Source: CAZWXH01 sp964637725
GTDB lineage: Bacteria; Bacillota_I; Bacilli_A; Erysipelotrichales; Coprobacillaceae
NCBI GenBank assembly: GCA_964637725.1
Contig: CAZWXH010000017.1
Location: 1 to 23,416 of the forward strand
Reading direction: 5' to 3'
DNA length: 23,416 nt
Shown: piece after piece, positions 7,554-15,130 of the stretch
Layout: every line of letters starts with the position of its first letter
Position numbering within the stretch: the stretch's first letter is position 1
The notes under the pieces: generated by a model
Databases searched by the model: none
Told to the model about the DNA's origin: nothing
What the model saw: only the letters and a program-made list of their open reading frames with translations
Translations under genes and position numbers: made by a program

Positions 7554-8984
7554 CTATAATCTATTTAATACTTTTTCTTTTCCTAATAACATAATAGAAC
7601 TTGCTAAGTCTGGTCCATGCATTAATCCAGTTGTTGCAATACGAATAGGCATATATAACATTTTACCTTTTGCGCCTGCTTCTTTTTGAGTTGCTTTTAT
7701 ACAAGCTTGAATGTTATCTTTACTAAAATCATCTAAAGCCGCTAATTGTTCCTTAAATACTTTTAAAGTATTAGGAATAGATTCCTCTTTCATGAATTCA
7801 GTTGATTCTTCATCTAAATGTAATTCATCTTCAAAGAATAAAGAAACAAGTTCAACGATTTCTTTACCATAAGATAATTGATCATGATAGACCGCAATTA
7901 ATTCTTTAACCCAATTATCATCATGATTAGATAAATCATAAGCTTCATTTAAAAATGGTAAACATAGATCAATAACTTCTTCTAATGATCTTTCTTTTAT
8001 ATATCTGTTATTCACCCATTTTAATTTTTCTTTATCAAACATAGATGGCGACTTAGATAAACGTCTTTCGTCAAAAGCTTCAACTAACCCTTGATGATCA
8101 AAGATTTCTTGTTCACCCTCAGGAGACCAACCAAGTAATGCCATAAAGTTAAACATCGCATCAGGTAAATATCCTTCTTCTCTATATTGAGAAACAAATT
8201 GCATAATTGATTCATCACGTTTAGATAATTTCTTTCTATCTTCATTAACGATTAATGTCATATGACCATAAGTTGGAGCATCCCACCCTAACATATCATA
8301 AATCATTAATTGTTTAGGTGTATTACTTAAATGTTCTTCACCTCTAAATACATGAGAAATATCCATTGTATGATCATCAATCACAACTGCATAGTTGTAT
8401 GTAGGAATACCGTTAGCTTTCACTAATACCCAATCACCAATATCCTCTGATTCAAAAGAAACATGTCCTCTAATCATATCTTCAAATTCATAAGTTTTAT
8501 TTTCTGGTACTCGTACTCTAATTGTATAAGGAATACCTGCATCTTCATTTGCTTTTACTTCTTCAGCAGTGAGATTTCTACATTTCCCATTATACATAGG
8601 AGCAATTCCTGCTTCTACTTGTTTCTCATGTTCTACATCTAATTCTTCTGAAGTACAAAAGCATTTATATGCTAAACCTTTTTCAATTAATAAATCAGTA
8701 TATTTTTTATAAATATCTAATCTTTCCATTTGTCTATAAGGTGCATATTTCTCTACTGGTTTTAATGGTGATTCATCAGGAATAATCCCTAACCATTCTA
8801 GGTTCTCTAATTGGCTTTTTTCGCCACCCTCAATATTTCTTTCAATATCAGTATCTTCTAATCTAAAGATAAAATCTCCGTTATGATGTTTTGCAAACAA
8901 ATAATTAAATAATGCTGTTCTTGCTCCACCAATATGTAAATGTCCAGTTGGACTTGGTGCATATCTTACTCTTACTTTTTCCAT
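7554..8984 (-). CDS. gltX: Glutamyl-tRNA synthetase
   Basis: Class I aminoacyl-tRNA synthetase that attaches glutamate to tRNA-Glu. In most Firmicutes it is non-discriminating and also charges tRNA-Gln, which GatCAB then amidates. It is 476 aa, normal for bacterial GltX. The HIGH-type motif is PSPTGHLHIGGAR (~11-23) and the KMSKS-type motif is KKLSKRDES. FRLEDTD and the FRGEEHLSNTPKQ block are diagnostic. CFC...C in the region corresponding to the E. coli zinc site leaves three of four usual ligands visible. It starts three bases after the ispF stop with GGAAGGATAA as ribosome site, so the two are co-transcribed. A strong terminator follows. Confidence 0.98.
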   Translation of the reverse strand: MEKVRVRYAPSPTGHLHIGGARTALFNYLFAKHHNGDFIFRLEDTDIERNIEGGEKSQLENLEWLGIIPDESPLKPVEKYAPYRQMERLDIYKKYTDLLIEKGLAYKCFCTSEELDVEHEKQVEAGIAPMYNGKCRNLTAEEVKANEDAGIPYTIRVRVPENKTYEFEDMIRGHVSFESEDIGDWVLVKANGIPTYNYAVVIDDHTMDISHVFRGEEHLSNTPKQLMIYDMLGWDAPTYGHMTLIVNEDRKKLSKRDESIMQFVSQYREEGYLPDAMFNFMALLGWSPEGEQEIFDHQGLVEAFDERRLSKSPSMFDKEKLKWVNNRYIKERSLEEVIDLCLPFLNEAYDLSNHDDNWVKELIAVYHDQLSYGKEIVELVSLFFEDELHLDEESTEFMKEESIPNTLKVFKEQLAALDDFSKDNIQACIKATQKEAGAKGKMLYMPIRIATTGLMHGPDLASSIMLLGKEKVLNRL

Positions 8985-8987
8985 AAT

Positions 8988-9467
8988 TTATCCTTCCTTA
9001 TTTAATAACACAACACTTTGAGAGACAATACCTTCTTTTCTCCCAACAAAACCTAGTTTCTCACCACGTGTTGCCTTAATATTCACTTGTGTGATATCAC
9101 AATGTAATACCCTTGAAACGTTCTCTTTCATATCCATAATATGTGGTGCCATCTTAGGTTCTTCACACATAATAATACTATCAATATTACCTATAGTATA
9201 CCCTTCTTGTTTCATTAATTTATAAGTATGCTCTAATAAAATCAGTGATGAAATCCCTTTATATTTTGGATCAGTATCAGGAAAATGTTTCCCAATATCA
9301 CCAAGTCCCATAGCTCCTATAATACTTTCTATAATTGCATGTAATAAAACGTCTGCATCACTATGGCCTTTTAATCCTAACTCATAAGGAATTTCCACAC
9401 CACCAAGAATTAATCTTCTACCCTCAACCAATTGATGAATATCAATAGACTGTCCAATTCTCATCAT
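8988..9467 (-). CDS. ispF: 2-C-methyl-D-erythritol 2,4-cyclodiphosphate synthase
   Basis: MEP-pathway enzyme that converts CDP-methylerythritol 2-phosphate to the 2,4-cyclodiphosphate with release of CMP, on the way to isoprenoids. It is 159 aa, the normal size. Metal-ligand motif SIDIHQL (Asp/His), GHSDADVLLHAI with the third His, and FPDTDPKYKG are all visible, and the end carries NIKATRGEKLGFVGR. ATG at 9467 is chosen because AGGAAGG lies eight bases upstream; a GTG nine bases earlier is in frame but inside the ribosome-site region. It is the first gene of the ispF-gltX operon; ispD is not next to it. A TATAAT-like -10 occurs at 9508-9513 but without a convincing -35. Confidence 0.97.
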   Translation of the reverse strand: MMRIGQSIDIHQLVEGRRLILGGVEIPYELGLKGHSDADVLLHAIIESIIGAMGLGDIGKHFPDTDPKYKGISSLILLEHTYKLMKQEGYTIGNIDSIIMCEEPKMAPHIMDMKENVSRVLHCDITQVNIKATRGEKLGFVGRKEGIVSQSVVLLNKEG

Positions 9468-9543
9468 GTTTATCACCTTCCTGCCCTATTTTAGCATACT
9501 TTTTACCATTATACAAAACAACTTTTATAAAGTCTTAAAGAGT

Positions 9544-9867
9544 TTATTTGGTCATAATCTTACTTATCATTTCAAAAGTATTGATACTAATTGTAAAGCC
9601 TGATCCCATAAATATATTGAAATAAAAACTTCGTTCATCAACAAAACGAAAACCCACACAAACATCATCATATCCAACAACTTCTACCATATTCCACAAG
9701 ACATGATAATGCTCATCACAAATAAAAAGATTATTCAAATACAATTCACCAGCATTATGATTATCAACATCATAAAACCAAATTATTTTCTTATTATTTA
9801 TTTGATATTCTTGATAAGGCAATGTATCCATTGATTGTTTAAAATCTTGATGACTTAAGTTTATCAT
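9544..9867 (-). CDS. Hypothetical protein (107 aa)
   Basis: An unrecognised small protein starting MINLSHQDFKQSMDTLPYQ, with an aromatic, beta-strand-like middle (KKIIWFYDVDNHNAGELYLN, VLWNMVEVVGYDDVCVGF). There is no signal peptide, membrane segment or obvious catalytic motif. The start at 9867 follows GGAGGAG by six bases; an upstream in-frame TTG is not needed. It is 26 bp downstream of the M24 peptidase gene on the same strand, so the two are probably one operon. The fold might be of an immunity or SMI1-like type, but this is speculation. Confidence 0.7.
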   Translation of the reverse strand: MINLSHQDFKQSMDTLPYQEYQINNKKIIWFYDVDNHNAGELYLNNLFICDEHYHVLWNMVEVVGYDDVCVGFRFVDERSFYFNIFMGSGFTISINTFEMISKIMTK

Positions 9868-9893
9868 ATTAAACTCCTCCAAACTATATATGT

Positions 9894-10583
9894 CTACAAT
9901 TTCAATAACTCATTATTTTCAAAATAATATATATCTTCTCGTTTATATCCATACTTTGAATCCTTTATACTTATATGCGGTTCGAATGTAAACATACTAA
10001 CATCAGATAATTTCCTTTTATTTCCTTTTTCAATAAAGATTCTTTTGTCTTTGTCTCCAACAATTGAATGCCCTAAATTACCTAAAAAATCCAAATTAAT
10101 AAATCCTTTATTTTTTATTAACTCATTCATAACAAAATAAAGTTCCTCAAATATCATATCTGGCTTTGCGATTTCAATCAATTGATCATGAAGGAACTTT
10201 TCCATTAATAATCCTTGCTTCCATTCATTATTCTCTATTTCCTCTTCATTATTTATTACAACACCATCTTCAATAATGATTGTTCTGGCATAATCACCCC
10301 ATATATTATAACACTGTGGACTTAAATCAATCGTTATAATATCATTTGCTTGAATAATCTTTTCAGGTGTTTGATAATGTTTTCCAGAAATAGAAATTGT
10401 TGTTTCATCACCACTAAACACAAAAGCTCCTACATTATAATACCAAAAAGAATCAGCACCATTGTCAAGCATAAAAGATTCACATAAATTTCTAACCTCA
10501 ATCAAAGACATTCCAACAGATATATTCTTTGAAATGAATGTCATTGTCTTTTTATTAAGATTTTGCATATCTAAGTTTTTCAT
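9894..10583 (-). CDS. M24 family metallopeptidase (aminopeptidase P/creatinase-like, catalytic domain only)
   Basis: A 229-aa protein with the pita-bread fold of the M24 family, which uses two metal ions to cleave N-terminal residues such as Xaa-Pro. All five expected metal ligands are visible: Asp in TIDLSP (~86), Asp in WGDYARTI (~97), His in NLGHSI (~172), Glu in FTFEPH (~201) and Glu in YKREDIYY (~216). It lacks the N-terminal creatinase domain of full aminopeptidase P, so it is a stand-alone catalytic domain. The start at 10583 is preferred because GGAGG sits nine bases before it and the earlier ATG overlaps that site. Its substrate is unknown; some members of this shape act on non-peptide compounds. 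Confidence 0.88.
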   Translation of the reverse strand: MKNLDMQNLNKKTMTFISKNISVGMSLIEVRNLCESFMLDNGADSFWYYNVGAFVFSGDETTISISGKHYQTPEKIIQANDIITIDLSPQCYNIWGDYARTIIIEDGVVINNEEEIENNEWKQGLLMEKFLHDQLIEIAKPDMIFEELYFVMNELIKNKGFINLDFLGNLGHSIVGDKDKRIFIEKGNKRKLSDVSMFTFEPHISIKDSKYGYKREDIYYFENNELLKL

Positions 10584-10627
10584 TGTATACATCCTCCAAG
10601 GTTCAATTTGATTTGATCATTATGAAA

Positions 10628-10656
10628 ATAATAACATAATTAAATACCTAAGTCAT
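10628..10656 (-). promoter_or_regulatory. Probable promoter of the M24 peptidase operon
   Basis: Minus-strand -35 ATGACT (10651-10656), 17-bp spacer and -10 TATTAT (10628-10633), located in the 95-bp gap after the alarmone synthetase gene. It is about 45 bp upstream of the start codon. Confidence 0.45.
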
Positions 10657-10678
10657 TGCATACCTCTAACCAACCTAC

Positions 10679-11296
10679 TTAATTGTTTAACTCTTGATAA
10701 ATTTTCTGTAACTCTTCATCTGTAATTGCAATCCGATCAGCGCATTCTTTTAAACGAATATGAACTTCATTACTTACTTGATGATTATTCTTATATAACA
10801 ATTCATGTTCTAAAGTAGCCCAACAATCCATTGCAATTGTTCGCATTTGAATTTCAACAGGAATATTCTCAACTCTATCTTTTAAGTATATAGGTACTTT
10901 TACAACCAAATGCAAAGAACGATAACCACTCTCTTTTGGATATTCAATATAATTAGCTTTTCTAACTAAATGAATGTCTTCATGCATAATCAGTAACTGT
11001 GCAATATACTGAATATCATTTAGATAATGACAAACCACTCTCACACCAGCAATATCATTCAATTCTTTCATTCCTTCAGTATTTAATGATAACTTCTTTC
11101 GTGTTAATTTTTCTAATATACTCTCAGGAGACTTTATTCTCATTTGAATAGAATGAATTGGGCTATGATTTTCTGCACATTTTAATTCATCATCAATACC
11201 TTCTAGTTTAGATCTAACTAAACTCATTGCACTTCTATAGGGCTGCATTAAATTCTTTAATTGTCGATATTGTGCAAATATATTCTTTAATTCCAT
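10679..11296 (-). CDS. Small alarmone synthetase, RelA/SpoT domain (RelQ/YjbM type)
   Basis: Predicted GTP pyrophosphokinase that makes (p)ppGpp from ATP and GTP/GDP without a hydrolase domain. The 205-aa length fits RelQ. Seen in order: a helical N-terminus; MRIKSPESILEKL (~52-64); LNDIAGVRVVCHYL (~79-92); the substrate-binding loop YPKESGYRSLHLVV (~119-132); and VEIQMRTIAMDCWATLEHEL (~147-166) with the conserved Glu residues. The start at 11296 follows AAAGGTGATGTT; longer upstream readings extend to 11374 without a better ribosome site. It is divergent from a helical-repeat candidate. Expected effects are stringent-response-type control of growth under cell-wall or nutrient stress, from family knowledge. 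Confidence 0.92.
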   Translation of the reverse strand: MELKNIFAQYRQLKNLMQPYRSAMSLVRSKLEGIDDELKCAENHSPIHSIQMRIKSPESILEKLTRKKLSLNTEGMKELNDIAGVRVVCHYLNDIQYIAQLLIMHEDIHLVRKANYIEYPKESGYRSLHLVVKVPIYLKDRVENIPVEIQMRTIAMDCWATLEHELLYKNNHQVSNEVHIRLKECADRIAITDEELQKIYQELNN

Positions 11297-11367
11297 AACA
11301 TCACCTTTAATCCTATTGTAAATCATAAGTATAATTTTATTATCTTGTTTATATGGGAAAATATGTT

Positions 11368-11396
11368 TTGACACTCATTATTACCCTCACTATAAT
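11368..11396 (+). promoter_or_regulatory. Consensus sigma-A promoter
   Basis: -35 TTGACA (11368-11373), 17-bp spacer, -10 TATAAT (11391-11396): both hexamers match consensus exactly. Transcription would begin near 11403, about 12 bp before the start codon of the downstream gene. Confidence 0.85.
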
Positions 11397-11414
11397 GAAT
11401 GTAGGTGATAGAAA

Positions 11415-12131
11415 ATGAAAAGCAATCAAACACAATTACTGCATAGAGGTCTACTTGATACAAATATAGTTAATGAATATTTAAACTTAAGCAAAGAAGA
11501 TTTACTTCTCAAATTAAAAGATGCCCCTCAATATAGAAGTGCATCTATTCATGTGTTAACATTAAAATATTATTTAGATAAAGATTATACATCTATTCTT
11601 TTAGAACAACTCACAAAAGAAAAAGCTCTCTATACAAAAATAGAAATACAAAATTCTTTAACAGCTCATGGTGATATTATACAGATGTGTCAATATCTTG
11701 GATGCATTGGAAATAACCAATATAAGGAAATTCCTATCAAATGTTCACTCAAAAAGAGTTATCCATTAGCTAGAGATATTATCGCAAGAAGTCTATCATA
11801 TATTGATATAAACAAGTTTGATATTTTCTTCTCTAGTTTAAAAGTATTACCTTATCCACAATTACTAGAAGGTATTGATGCTTTAGGCTTTTTATGTTTC
11901 TATAATTCTCAAGTCAAACACATTAATGTTTATACATTTATTCAAGATTGCTTAATTCAATATCAGGATGACTTATTAATAACTTGGAAGTTAATAACAT
12001 GTTTGAGTGCATTCCCACAAAGTTATCCTCTTTTACAACAATTAAAACAAACAAAAAAACACCCCATTCTTATAAAAGAGGTAGAGCGTTCTTTACAAAT
12101 CATTTATTCAAATAATAATCATTCAAATTAA
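11415..12131 (+). CDS. Unknown protein, possibly HEAT-like helical repeat
   Basis: A 238-aa protein of unknown function. It is rich in helix-forming segments of ~30 residues (LSKEDLLLKLKDAPQYRSAS, LLEQLTKEKALYTKIEIQ, LARDIIARSLSYID), which suggests a HEAT-type alpha-solenoid used for protein or nucleic acid binding. This is inference from pattern, not a firm family match. There is no signal peptide or membrane segment. The ribosome site GGTGATAG precedes the ATG and the gene has a perfect consensus promoter. It is divergent from the alarmone synthetase gene. Its 3' end overlaps the convergent broken gene at 12100 by 32 bases, which may reflect recent insertion or decay there. Confidence 0.75.
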   Translation: MKSNQTQLLHRGLLDTNIVNEYLNLSKEDLLLKLKDAPQYRSASIHVLTLKYYLDKDYTSILLEQLTKEKALYTKIEIQNSLTAHGDIIQMCQYLGCIGNNQYKEIPIKCSLKKSYPLARDIIARSLSYIDINKFDIFFSSLKVLPYPQLLEGIDALGFLCFYNSQVKHINVYTFIQDCLIQYQDDLLITWKLITCLSAFPQSYPLLQQLKQTKKHPILIKEVERSLQIIYSNNNHSN

Positions 12132-12943
12132 TTCCATTTTTCATTGCATATAATGCCTGTTTCTCATCTTTAATATGAGAAACTTTTTCTTCTAGAATCC
12201 TTGTTATAAAACGTGCATCATCTTCTAAAATCATAGGCCATAAGAAATAGAAACTAGTACCATCATTAAATTCAAAATGAAAGTCAGTCACATATACTTC
12301 ATAAGCAAGTGGACTCCCTAAACTCATGTATCTTAATTTTGTAATAATTTCAACTTCTTTAATATCCTCATAGCGATAATTATGCATTAATTGGTCATCT
12401 TTTCCTAGCAAAACTGCTATAAAGTATTTAAGATTACTTATTGGGTTTTCAAATTTATAATAACGAATCCCCTCATTTAAAAATTGTACAGATTGATCCA
12501 GCAATTTGTCTAAACGCAAAAGAAATAAAGATAACTTCCAAAACTATAGTTAATAGAATGTAAAATATAAATTGGAATCCCTCAGGTATAGCACCTACCA
12601 TAAATATAAATCTTCCCATCCCATAACTTAGAAATAAGGCACTCACTAATCCATATAAAACTTGTCTTTTAGCCCATGCTTTAGTGAGTTTTCTTCCTAA
12701 AGAAGCACTTTTTGTTGTTTTGTTAATTCCTATTTTACTTTTTGAAGCAACAGTTTTAACATCTCCTAGTGCAGGCATTAAAGGCAACACTTTATCAACA
12801 TAATTATCCATTGTTTGTTTAATCTCTTTCACATCTTCAATATGGATATCATCTTCTTTCATGATACTTCTTATTAATTTGATTGGGTTTTTTAAATCAC
12901 TTTCCAAGCACTTCTGTTTGATAAATATATATTGATTATCCAT
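12100..12943 (-). pseudogene. Chimeric, frameshifted paralogue of the membrane MerR regulator with a DUF5714-gene 5' end
   Basis: Two reading frames together match the protein at 14034-15068 from its residue ~85 to the end: part one ends at 12473, part two runs from about 12500 to 12100. The MerR DNA-binding domain is absent. In its place are the first ~30 codons of the DUF5714 gene (MDNQYIFIKQKCLES identical, then SIMKEDDIHIED), with the same ribosome site and upstream sequence to ~13003. The join is near residue 33-36. Compared with the intact paralogue, ~23 bases are missing close to 12497-12503 (after the RQIAG codons), shifting the frame just before DQSVQFLNEGIRYY. Two membrane segments remain in the first part. 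It is probably non-functional as a regulator; the first part could still make a 156-aa membrane peptide. Confidence 0.85.
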
Positions 12944-13003
12944 AACATTCCCTCCTATCATCATTCTACATAGTTTTCACTTATCAATAAAATGATACTG
13001 TCT
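12859..13003 (-). repeat. Duplicated 5' module of the DUF5714 gene
   Basis: This segment matches 6916-7060: the upstream region, ribosome site GGAGGG and first ~28 codons. The 39 bases just upstream of the start codon (12944-12982 versus 7001-7039) are identical, while coding positions differ at scattered sites. Both copies have the same orientation. The duplication placed a foreign start on a truncated MerR-membrane gene. Confidence 0.85.
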
Positions 13004-13099
13004 TTTTATATAACTATTTTATTTATTTTCTATCTCTGAAATTAATTATTTATTTGTTATTTTTATAATATAATAATATGTAATAATGCGGAGGAGCTT

Positions 13100-13909
13100 A
13101 TGAAAAATATAAAAGCAATTATGTGTGATGTAGATGGAACGTTATTAACAAGTGAACAAGTTGTATCTCCTTATACTAAAGAGATTATTAAAAAGGTAAG
13201 AGAGAAAGGCATCTTATTTGGTTTATCTACTGGTAGAGATGTTGATAGTGTGAGAATGCTACTTAAAGAATGGGGAGTTGAAGGACTTATTGATATTATT
13301 GTAGGTACTGGTGGTGGTGCTATTTATGATTATATCTTAGATACTGAAAAGTCTAGTTATCCTCTTGATGGAGAATTAATTAAAGAGATAATTAAACACT
13401 ATGAAGATATGGATTTAAACTTTGCGATTCCTTATCAAGGAGTTCTTTATGCACCTAAAGATGATTATCATATACAAAATCTTGCAAAGGAAGATAAGGT
13501 CGATTACAAGGTTGTGAATTTTGATGAGTTTTTAAAAGAACCTCGCTCTAAAATTATGCTAGTTTGTCATGAAGGTGAAATGGATAAGGTTATTGAACGA
13601 AGTAAAACTTTCCATAACGATCAATATAAATCTTCTTCTTTAATTACTGCAAGTATTTTATATGAATATATGGATCCAAGAGTCACAAAAACAAATGGTT
13701 TAGTTGATGCAATGAGTGCACATAACATAACAATAGACGAAATTTGTACATTTGGTGACGCTGACAATGATTATGATATGACATTAAATTCAGGTGTTGG
13801 TGTTGTTATGGAAAATGGTAGTGAAAAAACAAAAAGTGTTGCTGATTATATTACTGACGATAATAATCATGATGGTATCGCTAACTTTATTGTAGAACAT
13901 ATTCTATAA
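13100..13909 (+). CDS. Cof-type HAD-IIB family phosphatase
   Basis: Predicted cytoplasmic sugar- or cofactor-phosphate phosphatase of 269 aa. Motif I is MCDVDGTLL (Asp 9 and Asp 11), motif II is FGLSTGRD, and the metal-binding motif is TFGDADNDYDM near residue 215. The central cap domain differs from those of the two other Cof-type enzymes here, so substrates probably differ. Start ATG follows CGGAGGAG. A TATAAT occurs at 13064-13069 but its -35 is poor. It is a single gene, divergent from the broken chimera and convergent with the membrane MerR gene. Confidence 0.9.
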   Translation: MKNIKAIMCDVDGTLLTSEQVVSPYTKEIIKKVREKGILFGLSTGRDVDSVRMLLKEWGVEGLIDIIVGTGGGAIYDYILDTEKSSYPLDGELIKEIIKHYEDMDLNFAIPYQGVLYAPKDDYHIQNLAKEDKVDYKVVNFDEFLKEPRSKIMLVCHEGEMDKVIERSKTFHNDQYKSSSLITASILYEYMDPRVTKTNGLVDAMSAHNITIDEICTFGDADNDYDMTLNSGVGVVMENGSEKTKSVADYITDDNNHDGIANFIVEHIL

Positions 13910-13983
13910 GGTTCTCATTATAAAAAGCAATCAATTACAATGACGGGATAGTGGATAATTAAATCAAAAAATTATATACGAGT

Positions 13984-14036
13984 ATGTAAGAAAAAAAAGG
14001 AACAACTATTCAAATTATTGAATAATGTTCCTTTTA
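13984..14036 (-). terminator. Terminator of the membrane MerR gene, possibly bidirectional
   Basis: Stem GGAACA..TATTCAA (13999-14013) pairs with TTGAATA..TGTTCC (14018-14031) with a 4-nt loop and one small bulge. On the minus strand it is followed by a run of eight T. On the plus strand it could also stop the HAD gene, though its T-run there is shorter. Confidence 0.8.
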
Positions 14037-15068
14037 TATAATATATTCGCCCATTAAATAATCATTAAGATTTATACCGTTTTTCATAGCATATAAAAGA
14101 TTATAACTGTCTTTTATATGTTTTATTTTTTCTTCAATAATAATTGCAATATAGCGACTATCATCTTCTAAAATTGTTGGCCAACAAAAATAAAAACTAT
14201 TTCCATCATCAAATTTGAAATTAAAATCTGATACATAAACTTCATAAGCTATTGGACTCCCTAAATTCATATATCTTCTTTTTGTGATAACTTCTACTTC
14301 TTGAATATCTTCATAACGATAGTTATGCATAAAAGTATTCTCTTTATTGAGTAAGATAGCTAGAAAGTATTTAAAATTACTAATCGGTCCTTTAAATTCA
14401 TAGTATCTAATACCTACTTCTAAGAACTCTATCGATTGATCCATTGAGTTATCGATTAGGGCACCTGAGGTTTGTCGGTATGCCATTGCAATAAAGATAA
14501 TTTCTATAATGATAGTCACAAGAATAAATAAAGTCACCCTCATCCATGAAGGCATTGGAATAACCATAAACACAAACCTTCCCATTGCAAAAGTCAAAAA
14601 TAGTGAACTTGCTAATCCGTAAAGAACCTGCCTTATTGCCCATTCTCTTGTTAATCTTCTTCCAAGAGATATAGTGTCCGTTGTTTTCTGAATTCCAAAA
14701 TAACTTTTACTTTTTACTTTTTTATCAATCTCTGATAATGCTGGTATTAGAGGTAATTCTTTATTAGCATAATCGTCTATTGTTTGTTTTATCTCTTTCA
14801 TACCTTCAATATGCTTATCAAGATGAACTTGATTGATTCTCAAACATTCTTGAAAATCAAGTTCACCGTCAATAATTAACTTAACATCATCAATTGATAT
14901 CTCAAGATTTCTTAAAAACTTGACAAGTTTTAGAGTTTGTACATCTATATCATTATAATTTCGATATCCATTTTCATCTCTAGAAGGTTGAATAAATCCT
15001 TCTTTTTCATAGTATCGAATAGTATGTTTGGATAGTCCAAGTTCTTTTTCTAACTCATTTGTTTTCAT
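14034..15068 (-). CDS. Membrane-anchored MerR family transcriptional regulator
   Basis: A 344-aa one-component regulator. Residues 1-70 are a canonical MerR winged helix-turn-helix (ELGLSKHTIRYYEKEGFIQP, then NGYRNYND and LVKFLRNLEISIDDVKLI). A helical linker at ~76-115 is followed by two hydrophobic segments, ~148-170 and ~178-198, expected to span the membrane. The last ~140 residues (SIEFLEVGIRYYEF, YRYEDIQEVEV, NGINLNDY) form a domain I do not recognise. Both ends should be cytoplasmic if the two segments form a hairpin. The start follows AGAGGGAGAGA. A promoter with a 19-bp spacer and internal dyad precedes it, so it probably regulates itself. It lies just downstream of a HAD-oxidoreductase operon. 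A decayed paralogue is 1.1 kb away. Confidence 0.88.
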   Translation of the reverse strand: MKTNELEKELGLSKHTIRYYEKEGFIQPSRDENGYRNYNDIDVQTLKLVKFLRNLEISIDDVKLIIDGELDFQECLRINQVHLDKHIEGMKEIKQTIDDYANKELPLIPALSEIDKKVKSKSYFGIQKTTDTISLGRRLTREWAIRQVLYGLASSLFLTFAMGRFVFMVIPMPSWMRVTLFILVTIIIEIIFIAMAYRQTSGALIDNSMDQSIEFLEVGIRYYEFKGPISNFKYFLAILLNKENTFMHNYRYEDIQEVEVITKRRYMNLGSPIAYEVYVSDFNFKFDDGNSFYFCWPTILEDDSRYIAIIIEEKIKHIKDSYNLLYAMKNGINLNDYLMGEYII

Positions 15069-15091
15069 AGTCTCTCCCTCTTTCTATCTTC

Positions 15092-15122
15092 ATTAAACAC
15101 TATAGAGTCGTTCTATGGTCAA
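15092..15122 (-). promoter_or_regulatory. MerR-type autoregulated promoter
   Basis: Minus-strand -35 TTGACC (15117-15122) and -10 TTTAAT (15092-15097) are separated by 19 bp. The dyad ACTATAGA (15099-15106) / TCTATGGT (15112-15119) matches at 7 of 8 positions around a 5-bp centre. The arrangement and half-site closely resemble the operator at 3122-3142, as expected for MerR proteins. It begins eight bases after the stop of the upstream HAD gene. Confidence 0.75.
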
Positions 15123-15130
15123 GTCCTTTA

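Noticed and set aside
9477..9543. T-box or other leader control of ispF-gltX
   Set aside because: The 76-bp space before ispF is too short for a T-box and shows no specifier or antiterminator structure.
13910..13983. Possible small RNA or gene after the HAD at 13100
   Set aside because: No open frame with a ribosome site and no stable hairpin was seen before the terminator region.
14449..14643. 64-aa minus-strand frame inside the membrane MerR gene
   Set aside because: It overlaps a conserved coding region in another frame and has no ribosome site.
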